From Halichondria panicea (taxonomy: Eukaryota > Porifera > Demospongiae > Suberitida > Halichondriidae): a DNA stretch of 64,000 nt. This document shows positions 1 to 10,400 of this stretch, one piece after another. Position 1 is the first letter of the stretch. Every line of letters starts with the position of its first letter. The DNA is taken from positions 4,589,378 to 4,653,377 of the forward strand of contig NC_087381.1 in NCBI RefSeq assembly GCF_963675165.1, given 5' to 3'. The notes under the pieces are model-generated. The model did not search any database. It saw nothing but the letters and a program-made list of their open reading frames with translations, and was not told the DNA's origin. The position numbers were made by a program, and so were the translations under genes.

Positions 1-850
1 AGTCTGAAGACACAGGGTATACTACTTACCCTGAATAAATATTTTATGCACAAAAAAGACAGCATAATTCTACATATGCAGCTCTGCTCTTTCCTTGATT
101 ATAGCCACAATAGCTTGTTTTTCAGTGCAAAATTGCTTCAAAATACCGCTTGCCAATCCTACATGCAGTGAACCTACCAGTTCTAACAATAGTTGCAGTA
201 TATAACTCTGTTCTAAACATAAGAATTTGGAAAGATAATAATAATTACATAATCTGCCAATCATACGTACATTATATACATCATGTAGGCGGCACCTATT
301 TAATTATACAGCATTTGGTCATGTTTGTTGTACTGTAATTGGACTATTCAGTGGCAATGTTCAAAATAAGCGAATGCCTTCAACCCCCCACATTCCAGAC
401 TGGTCTACAATAGTGGAATTATTAAAATGTGTGGATACAAACAACATAAAAACAGTTGCTTCAGATGAGTTTTTGCGGGTGAATCCCTGAGCACGAATAT
501 TTTAACCATGAATGAAGACATCATTGACCATACATTATTATGCGCCCGCTGCTAGCTATCAAATGTTGCAATCAATTCTGCATATACATGTAAGTGGCTG
601 TTTTAGGAAAGCAATTTACCAACAAAAGAGACACCCGGCCCTAACAACTATTTTGTTGTACAAGTTCTCTGCAGCAGCCTTATAGCTAGCTACGTCTATA
701 TAATTATGCACATGGCACATGTTTTGGCCTGCAGTGCAGGCAACCACGAAAATATATCCACGAACACACTTATAACCACACCCTCAGATGCTAAGAAGGG
801 TTATGGTTTACTATAGCATGCACAGTAGTACTTTGAGAGCCCTCACTCAC
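1..850. other. Intergenic or intronic, no feature seen
   Basis: AT-rich sequence with short TAATTA/ACATGTA words. I see no exon with a convincing reading frame plus splice sites, no RNA gene and no repeat with defined ends. It may be an intron of the SRCR gene to its right, whose exon ends at 851 on a splice donor that points into this stretch. Confidence 0.4.
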
Positions 851-1604
851 CAGCACACCTCACTCCAGCGTCTCGTGTGTGTAGATTATAGAAGGGCAGA
901 CTATTGCCTGTTTGATACTCACAGTCCTGCAGTGAGACAGCTCCGTCACTGCACTGCACATCAGTGAGCAGAACAGGAGTGTGCAGATCAGCAGGAGCAA
1001 ACACTCTACCAGAAACAGCTGACTGCATGTGGTGCATAGTGTAAACATTACGTTAACAATTAGTGTGATAAACATCAGCACATTCATAGACGACCCCTTT
1101 GCTAAAAATAATGTTGACCAAAATCACTTTATAAAGACATAATTTTTATGTTTAGACTACTTACCGTATTACTAGAATGCATAAAACATATGCAAACTTC
1201 AGCGAGGGTTGATCAATTCGCAACAACAAAATCGCAAAACCTAAATTATTACTAGTAAACACACACGATCCTTGTCAGAACGCAATAGTTAAATCACAAA
1301 GGGTCAAATTTTCTGCTGATTTGGTTCATTCGCAAAGGTTTTTCAGCAGCAAAATATTTAGTAATATACATGTAATGTACATGGTGGAACAATAATATTA
1401 AGTCGATCTATCCTTATACACTTGTTGTAGTATGTATTTCACTGCAACTCACGTCAGCTGCTGAGAATCCAAGTTGCTTGCATACGACTAAAGCATCATC
1501 AAGCCCCCAGTTTGTGTCCTGGATGGTGCCCCAGCTGTTGTTAACGAGCACCTCCACTCTGCCTTCAAATGGTGACTGGCCACCTCTCAACCGCACCGAC
1601 CAAT
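851..1604 (-). CDS. SRCR domain, two exons of a larger gene
   Basis: Two minus-strand exons encode one scavenger receptor cysteine-rich domain, an extracellular module abundant in sponge receptors and secreted proteins. Exon 1604-1453 carries the first half (VRLRGG, EGRVEV, the WG-D-W segment, VVCKQLGF) and ends on a GTGAGT donor. Exon 1022-851 carries the second half (DVQCSDGA, LQDCEY, DAGVRC) after a TGCAG acceptor and also ends on GTGAGT. Phase is 1 at the domain start, 0 between the exons and 1 at the domain end, so the domain could be shuffled as a phase 1-1 module. I count four cysteines, fewer than the six or eight usual in SRCR group A or B: glutamine stands at the first position (GTIQ) and leucine replaces the cysteine before the DAGV motif. 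No start or stop is visible, so the parent gene extends outside these exons, which could include transmembrane or other SRCR repeats. Confidence 0.85.
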
Positions 1605-3655
1605 CTTTGAAGGGAGTACAATAAACTACGAGTGTTTTGTGCATTGCATCTATGCGTACATCCTAGGAATTATAGTGTGTGGTTTGCATTTCAGGGACAA
1701 GCCTATAATTATAATTATAATTATGAACAAACTGTTTGTGTTGTAAGAACCATATCACTACAATACGGACTTGTTAAAACCACAAATACAAACATTCAGT
1801 AAACAATTATATTTTTGTATGATCCGTCAGTTCTACTTGGCAGCACATTGCACTGATCAAACATATAGAGACTCTATTAGGCATGCATGCAGCTACACAC
1901 CCTAGTGACCTCAATCAATACTTTCTTTGTGTGAAAATTCTTTTTCACGGTCATGTTCAAATTCTTTAAATGTTAGCTATTCAGTAAGTGTAATTTATGT
2001 CCTTTGACTTATTAAATGTCTTTGGTGGCTGGTTTCAGTTTTATTAGGTGTGGCATGTGCACAACAACAACAGTCTGCTGTATCTGTAATCAAAGTAGAC
2101 TATTCTTTGACCTTGCGCTTACGCTAATAATCTAGTGTGTATACAGTAGATAATAGATGCGGACAAGGCGCTCGTCTGGTGAGAACTGCCAGAAATAAAT
2201 TTTTTTAAGTCAAGCAGTAGATCTAGCAGTGTGACAGGGCCAGGAAAACATCCATTATATGAAAATAATAATTGCAGAACGCTATGTTATTTTTTCTTTC
2301 TAAATCCTGAATTGCTTTTGAATAGCTGGACGTTGTAAGCAGCCACTGAATTTTTTCATGATGTTCTTGCATTTTGAACAGTAGGTTTCAACCGTATAGA
2401 AACTGGATTACTAACCCTATAGGCCATGCAAACCATCCATTAAAAATCGGCCCGAGAACAAGGCTAGCAGGAATGTTGCAAGATTACAATTCCTTTTCCA
2501 CTATATGCAAAGGAAAATTAACTAGTAGATGGCATAGACTGAAATAAGAAAATTACTAGCTATTATAACATACATAATTATTGTGCAACCATAGGTTCAG
2601 ATATCTATATCATCAATTGTGCCTTTGATGGTACTAACTTCTCGGAGGTGAGGGCTGAACGTATATACAAAATTATGTTAGTATAATTATGCAACCACTG
2701 ATCCCAACCGGTGATGTGCAGACAATGAAACTACCAGGTCTAAACAGCATATGCTACATGCCTACTTAATGACATTTTGATAAGCCCAAAATTGATTATC
2801 AAAGGGGAAATGTAAACTGTCAAATGTTTTACAAATGTTGGAAACAACCTGACAGCAAGAATATAGTTAGTGATAGCAAACTGATTTTTAACACGTAACC
2901 GTGCAGATTAATACAAGCATTGTGGACTGTATAATTATCACTAACTTTAGGACTGAGTTTACTACCAACCGCTATCCGCTATAATTATGGCGCACCAATG
3001 ACCCGTGCAAAACTTAATGACATTGCAGTTCACTATACATAGGACAATGGATTATAATGAATGTGAAGTACATGTGTCCTCCAACAATGAAGCATAGGGC
3101 ATCAGTCAAGGATCTAGCATAGTTTACACCAGCTAGTATAAAACCTTCTGCTAGATGGTGGCTCACCTTGTGCATGACATAAACAGCTATAGCTCAGCAG
3201 CATCACAATTACAGCCTTGATTGCAGCCATTGGGAACAACATTGCCTTCATCTCAGCTTGATCAGTTTGCTTTGTCAGTGCAACTTGCTGCAGTTTTATG
3301 AGCTTGCTGGGCTACAAATTTGGCATGAATGTGTAGATCTACAAGTAGACTATACATCTATACCTATATATGTGGGTGTACACATGCCAATTGTTGTAAA
3401 CACTAGCTCAGTCCAAAGGAGTTATGTAATAAGAAAGCTGAAGTACAAGTTGACAGCCAAATAATTATGAGAATGAACTTAATTATATCATACATACATA
3501 ATTATATATACATGCAGGGAAGACAAGTAGCAGATGGATGAGAAGTGAAAAAAAACACACGCACACACACACACATACATGTAGACACAGACACAGTACG
3601 TGGGATCATAATCAAACAGAGTGAATAATTTTAGTGAATCGTACAGTACATGCAG
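1605..3655. other. Intergenic stretch with one MITE fragment
   Basis: No coding exon is supported. The contents are a MITE fragment at about 2230-2410 (listed separately), a CA-rich microsatellite at 3556-3595, and the AT-rich background. The open frame at 3258-3464 lacks domain, splice or homology support. Confidence 0.4.
2229..2410 (+). repeat. Fragment of the GTGACAGGGC-end MITE family
   Basis: The stretch begins GTGACAGGGCCAGGAAAAC and runs through a segment (AGCCACTGAATTTTTTCATG, then a TTCTTGCATT block) that matches, in the same order, the left part and interior of the complete MITE at 26734-27143. The matching right terminus is missing, so this is a truncated older copy. The two copies define the family within the window. 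Confidence 0.65.
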
Positions 3656-6600
3656 TTACTCATTGTCATTGACTGCTACAGGATCGTGCTCTGAACTTTT
3701 CCCAAAATTCTCTTTATCTCCTTTTTCTTTTCCAGACTTTTCTTGATTTTTGTCTTTCTCCTTGAGAGTACAAGCAATCCTTTTTATAGCAGTTGTCATG
3801 ACGTCTTGTAGACCGCCACCCCCGAATGCCTCCAGTGTCTCTAGTCGTGCACGCTCGACTCTTGTGAGCCGTCTTCCAGGACCATTAGTGGCTTCTGAGG
3901 TGTCCTGACTATTACTTTCACGGGATAGGAGAGATCACATAAAATACAACAATTTTAGACAAATATTACGTCGTACAACCAACAAATACTATAATGCAAA
4001 TGAAAACACTATGTACATGCACTGCTTATGTTGTAAGGTTTAAATTTCAAAGGATATCATAATAATAATTGTATACATGCATTTTGTGTATGTAAATCTC
4101 CTGTCTGAACTTTTGAACTGAACAGATTGGATATACATGTATGCATGCACTCCTGATGTATGTAAGAGGTTTTTTTTCCACGTATAGAATAATCAGCTAT
4201 CTGAATCACTGTACAATTTGGTATGGCATCATTAATTTTTCATATTTCCAGGGGGGGGGGGAATTTTGGCTAGGGGTGGGAAATCCTAGGGCGCCCCCCG
4301 CCCCCCTCTGTACGAAACCCTGGAAAGGCATTTTGCTGCCATTTTTGGCAATATTAAATTGGCACTTGCCAGTGCAACCAGGTCAAAATGATGTATGATA
4401 ATTCAAGCATTGTCATTGTGGCAATTTTCCCAGTGATGTCATTCACATAAAAACTACGTACAGTGTACTCATGAGGCCTACATGTACGTGTACTTCTTGC
4501 ATTCTGTACACGTATTGGCGCTCACCTGGTAGCCTTTACTGGTAAGGAATCCAAACCGACCCCTCCGAATGAATCCATTGCTTCTATCCTCGCCTTGTCC
4601 ACTCTGGTTGGTTGTCTGGTTTTGACCTTTGACATATTAGAGCGACGAAATTGGTTCGCTTTTAGTTTCTGAACTGTAGTGTAATTTCTTTTTCCGTCAG
4701 ACAATGAGATATCTTTAAAAGTGAACTCTGTTTCCTGTCTGGCAGCCTGCAGCCTGGGAACATTGGTGGTATTATACTTCTAGCTGTAATATGAGTTGAC
4801 CTAGTCGCTCCAAGAGCAGCAAAAGAATTGTACCAGAATGCGTCTTAAAAGAATACTTTTGAGAATGTGTGCAGGTCCATGTATGTAGAGGTAGATGTAC
4901 ATGTAGAGACAGTTGTGGCAGTCAATAAATTTTTAAGCTAACACTCACCTGGTCCTTGGCCTCTTGCTGGGAGGAGGTTCCTTGCCAACCATAGTCTCGT
5001 CGTCCTGCTGTAGTGCTCTCTTCTTTTTCACTGTTTCTGCATCCAATTCAGTGCGCAGATCAATCTTCCTCACCGGGATGGAGGACAGAGAACACCCTCC
5101 GAATAAGGCGAGTGATTCTTTGGTGGCTTGTTGTGCCTGAATAATTATACACATGGAAGAAGTCTTGTCAACGAAAATAGGCCACTGAGAAAAGCTAATC
5201 TTGACAGCTGAGATACTGAGTCTGCTTATAATAATATAGCAACATGTTACAGCTAGAGCACTTACAAACAGTAAGAGGACAGTAGTGATGCGCCCAGTGG
5301 GGCTATTTTCAATCCTCAATCTCGGTACATGTAGTTATTTTTAGCCTCCATTCGCTAGCAAGGTATGGCAGTGTGCTTGCAAAATACTCTCCAATAGAGC
5401 ACAGCTATTTTTTAGTTGGTAGAGAGAAAAAAACTGCAAAAGTTCTAACTGCCAATAATAATGAATAACGTTATAATTATGTTGCCCATGTTGAATTAGT
5501 CTACCACATAATAATATATTATACCAAGAGTTCATGAACTCTTGATTATACATGTACATGTATCTTGTCATTATATGGACTCCAAAGTTTTAGTTTAGCA
5601 GCAATCATTGGATCTTTCCCTGCATGCAAACTAATAATTATTCATGTCAGCTTCCATTGAGGCATCAGCACCCGTGACACGTTAACTGGTCTTGTGGTTA
5701 TTTTTGTCTAGCCAGTGTGGGAACACCCATTGAATAAATGGGACACTCCGTGCATTGCTTCTAGGTACCGGCAACATCCGGCACGTTACACATTCAATTT
5801 ACCATTGTCAATCTCTTGGGCTTGGTCTTCACTTTACATACAGGTTTCTCAGCACAGTCAGTTCCATCATCAATATAGATAGATTTACTAGGAGCAGCGC
5901 TACCATATTCATTCTTGTTTTGTGAGTTCTGTGAGTTAATATTAGAGTCATTATCTTCATTCGACTTGACGACGCCTAGGTTATCCACAGTACATAGTAA
6001 GTCATTTGTAGCATGAGAGGACACTTTAGTAGTGGATTGTACTGGTGTTTTGAGTTTGCTATGGAGACCATCACCAGAAAAAGTGCTTTCCACTGGGTAT
6101 TTACTCAAAATGGCACTATTTTCACATCTTCTTCCATCCTCATCTTCTTTATCCTCTGTGTATATGGAGCTGGAGGTGTCTTCCCAGTCGCTGAGGTGAG
6201 GGCCCTCCTCGGTGATGGAACCAGCATTGTTCATCATGCTGATGTTTTCGCACTCTTCCAGACCTGAATTAAAACAGTGATACGTCAAACTTAAACAATA
6301 AGTGTGTTTACGAATCAAATAGGATCAAGATTTACAGTTATGCATGTTCTTATTGTTGACTTAAGTAGTTAAACGTAGGGAGAACACTAATCACGGTGCT
6401 ACCTAGAAGAACACGTCATACTGACATGGGCGTGGCTTTCGATCACATGCATGCCTACCGAGCATGCACAGCCACTAGCATACGTGTGTTAATTAAGTAC
6501 AGTTGCTGTCAGTGAGCCACAGACAAATCGATAGCTCAAATTTTAAGCCTCCCACCCTCCCATTCACGGAACCGGAGGTTAAGACCTATTTCCATCCGAC

Positions 6601-7198
6601 GATGTTGATTGCTATTTAGGGGGCTGAATGAGGCCCCCCCCAACACTTATGTGCTTAATGTTAACTCGCAGGGGCCCCTCTCTCAGTACTCCCCTAAAAC
6701 CTAACAACACAGAGACACGTGACCCAACCTCTAGCATGACAAAAGATGAATGGATATGCGAAATCTGCTTAGACCGGTACTGGTAAAAGATACCGTAATT
6801 GATGTAATTATAGTGCCAGAAAAAAATTATTTTTGCCACCATGGATACTATGTACACACTTATGAATTTATATGGTGCTACATGGCCGAACATTTCGAGT
6901 AGCGCTGTAATTACATCAATGACGGTAGTATAAATATTCTCGCCTAGGATATGACGCATTATGATCACAATCATCTGTACTGCACATGTGTACGTGTACC
7001 ACCAATAGTAAATAAAGATCTAGTTAAGTTATAATAGACATGTGTTACAGGGCCAGGGCCTGTATTATTCTGAACACATACCAAAGCTCTGTTCCATGTT
7101 TGACTTATAGGTACTTTAGGTGCACGATCTAAACAGTCCACACGTACTTGATCTGTGATGCTCGTCGATTCAGATCGTCCACAGCTCCCGCCATTCAT
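3656..7198 (-). CDS. Multi-exon gene with three FGG-motif repeats, function unknown
   Basis: Four minus-strand exons join in phase: 6263-5803, 5136-4949, 4753-4526 and 3908-3656 (TAA at 3658-3656). Their phases are 1, 0, 2 and 2, with canonical AG/GT borders. The 461-base exon is acidic and serine-rich (LSDWEDTSSS, KEDEDG). The next three exons each carry a diverged copy of one motif: SLALFGGCSL, ARIEAMDSFGGVGLDSL and ARLETLEAFGGGGLQDV. Basic stretches (PPPSKRPRTR, KKKRAL) look like nuclear-localisation signals, and the C terminus is lysine/glutamate-rich. I do not recognise the family; a nuclear or chromatin protein is an inference from composition. The first exon is uncertain: an ATG at 7198 (MNGGSCGRSE) or at 7194 (MAGAVDDL, other frame) is followed by GTACGT and GTATGT donors, but neither frame reaches phase 1 needed at 6263, so an exon may be missing. 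The 5' end faces ILF2 across about 200 bases. Confidence 0.65.
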
Positions 7199-7402
7199 AA
7201 ATTGGTGCACGGTAGGCTGGAAACCACGCCCCTTTCCCTAAAGAAAGGGGCGTAGTTTCCAGTCTAGGTGCACGGTGCACCTGCATAAATACACTCTAAG
7301 GACCTTGACCTTTAAACCCTTGAGTACGTCCACGAGGTCGAGGCTGCTACTCGAACTCCTAGATCCTCACTCTGCTCCCTCACACTGTTCAGTTATAAAA
7401 GA
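7199..7402. promoter_or_regulatory. Short divergent promoter with a near-perfect hairpin
   Basis: About 200 bases separate the likely minus-strand start (7194 or 7198) from the ILF2 ATG at 7403. The interval holds an inverted repeat at about 7211-7264: GCTGGAAACCACGCCCCTTT and its complement with one mismatch around a short loop. GTGCAC words flank it, including the small palindrome GGTGCACGGTGCACC. The GGGGCG/CGCCCC core in the arms resembles a GC-box. A TATAAAA-like word lies at 7394-7400, just before the ATG. A shared bidirectional promoter is an inference from the layout. Confidence 0.45.
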
Positions 7403-10400
7403 ATGGCGTAAGTTCTGATCACTTCTGGTTTATGTTTCAAGAAGCATTCCACAGGCAGGGAACTTTCAGAGGGCACAGTAGAGGGCACAGTCGTGGGCTC
7501 AGGAGCAAGGGGAACTGGAGGGGACGGGGGAGGGGGAAGGGTGGATGGCATGGTCCTGTGATGCAACCACCTTCGTCAGAACCGTAAGTTCTTGATATGT
7601 ACGGTAAAACATACCAAAACCTCCATTTAAGGCAATCCTTCAAATATGCGACACCCTCGAGCTCATGCCAGAGCTCAGGCAATTTTCTTACCGATGACAA
7701 TTGTTATTTAATGCTGCGTCTTTAATGAGAGCCACACCCTAGCCTCAATTCTAGCCCACTGGAAAGCGGCTAGATTGAGGCTCAACCTTCTCTCCAGTCT
7801 TGTGAGCTCTCTCTTCGTTTTCTTTGCAGTGGCCATTGTCTCTGGTCTTGGGCGAGGTATTGAGCAATAATAACTGCTGATTCAGCGCATGGACAGTAGT
7901 CTATTCTACTGACAGCCCCTCTTTTCAGTTTGCCATTTTGTCCGGATATGCGAGGTTTCGGACTAAAGGGATCCGGATTAGCGAGGTTCTACTGTACCTT
8001 AAAGCCATAATAATAATTATTATAATGCTAATGGGTACATGTACATGCAATTAATGTGCCTCGTATATATATACCATTGCTAGTTAGGGCTGACAACATG
8101 AAAAATGACGAATAAGTCTCAAACTTGTGATGTATACTCTACTATATGATAGTAATATAGTAATATAGATGCACCTTCAAATCCCAGTTACCGCTACAAT
8201 TATGTCTTGCAATGATGCTGTTTATAAGCAGCTAGTTCGTAGCTGCATGATGCCTGAACTATAGCAATACCCAGGGCTGTATTGAGGGGAGTAATTCGCA
8301 CCCCCCCCTAGGATCTGGCAGATTCATTTGTACTGCTATAATTCTGATGATTTCGCCCCTTCTACATTTTTAAATTGCCCAATTCGCCCCCCCCCCCTGA
8401 TCCAAAATCCTGGATAGCCCTGATATCTATGCTTATATATACATGTAGGCTGGATATGGATATTTCGATGATCCTTACCATGCGGCCACATACTACACAT
8501 TAATGATAAATTATGATATCATGTGACTTTGTATATTTCACGTCACAGGGAATTCTACCCTCTTGTAAGACCAATTTTTGACTGGACTGAAGTGGAAGAA
8601 CATTTTCCACAGGCCCCCACAGTGCTCGATAATTCCCTGCTTGAACAGGTATGGTTCCATGGGTCATCCATAGTACAGAAAGTAAAAAAAAAACGATAAA
8701 AGTTATTTATATTCAGGTTGTGAATGGCGACGCTCTTTTGATTGCAAATTGTGAATTTTCGCATAATAATTATTCATAATCGAGAGAAACGTAAAGACTG
8801 AGCATGCGCATGCAAATCCCCATGCTTTGCCTAAAATTTTTAATAGTTAGAGAAACTCATCAGGCTGTACAGTGTCATTCGCAATCGATTAACCTCTCAT
8901 TCTCTACCGGATATATGCGGTAAGGTTTGAAATTCTGGCACAACAAAGTGTAAATCGCAATACATTCGTGCAGTTTCATCAGTGCATCTTACAATTGAGC
9001 CTTGATTTAATAGGCTACATGTAGCTACAGCTAGCTAGCTAACTAAAGTTTGCAATATTAATAATGCTGGCATTGCAATAATTGCCACGTGGATAACGCG
9101 CATACGTAATAGTATTTCCAATACTTGAGCAGACAAATAAACCGAACTGCTCAGAAATAAAGCTATTTGTGCGGGGAAATTGGCCGATGTCCGACTGTTA
9201 TTTTGTGCACTATTGCTACCTGAATTGTTCTGTCCACTGATGCATTATGTCCAAGACTAGTACAAACTCTATGCATATCGTTTGCTGATTTTGCATGCAG
9301 AGGCTCACTTAATTTATTGATGGGCGTGGCTTATTGACTGAGAGTCATTCTGGTATCCGAATATTTCAGCCGTCCGGATGCCTGTATCACCATTATGTCA
9401 GCGTTACATTCAACAGTTGTTGGTATGATTATAATAATTCATTCTATCCTAGCTGTTGGTGGAACACGCTGCCAGTCTGGTGTTGCCTCCTGAGGAACAG
9501 TCAGCACTGGACTCCTTCGTGCAGAAACTCTGCACACTGGTAGATAACATGATCGTGTCCGGAGAGGGAGAGTCCATGGTGAGTGCATATACAGTGTCAT
9601 AATTTGTGTAAAGTTAAGTTATTGTTAGGGAACAGTTTTAGGTAATAGACACTCAGGGTTTCATATTGAGGGGGGAGCATATCTGTTCATACAATGTCAT
9701 ATTACAGCCTGGTTTAAGACATTGTAAAAAAAGTAACCGGTGCTTTATAAGTGTTCACCCACGCAGTAATTAACCCGAGGCGCGTGGGCGGCCACGGGTT
9801 ATAGTAGTCTGTCTGTTTGTCTGTTTGTTTGTTTGTTTGTAACGAGTATATCTACTCACCTGGATGCCATAGCACTGCATTTACAGCATAGGTAGTCTTC
9901 ACACAACAATATCTTGGTTTAAATAGTGGAAGATTTTGATGTTAAAGCTTCTTTGTCGAGTAAAAGCGAGCAAAAGCTAAGAAGCTTAAACTTGCCACGT
10001 GGCCTTGAGTCAAGGTATGGGATCACTTTAGCTAAAAATATCTAGTCAAGGCTTGATTATGTATTTTCAGTTGAAGTGATCCTGTACCAGGAACAATTGA
10101 ATACGGTCAAGAAAAAGTAGAATTGTGTGACTGGTTGAGGTTGTTGACTGACTCTGGATCCTATACGTACTCCAGCCTGGAAGGAGCCATACTTCTCTTA
10201 GTCTAAGACTCCAGGCTTCTTTGCTGTGATCCCAGTCCATGTGCACGTTGTTACTTTAGTTTTGAGTTAGTTTTATTGCTCCTGAGTTGCTGTGCAAGTC
10301 ATACATGATAACAACATCACTACAGTAGAACCTCGATTATCCGGACACCTTGGTTCCAGAAGGAGGCTGGATAAGTGAATATGCCGGATAATCGAATAGA

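Noticed and set aside
4141-4398. An 85-residue frame with a G/P-rich patch
   Set aside because: The patch is the poly-G/poly-C hairpin of a small repeat within an intron of the minus-strand gene.
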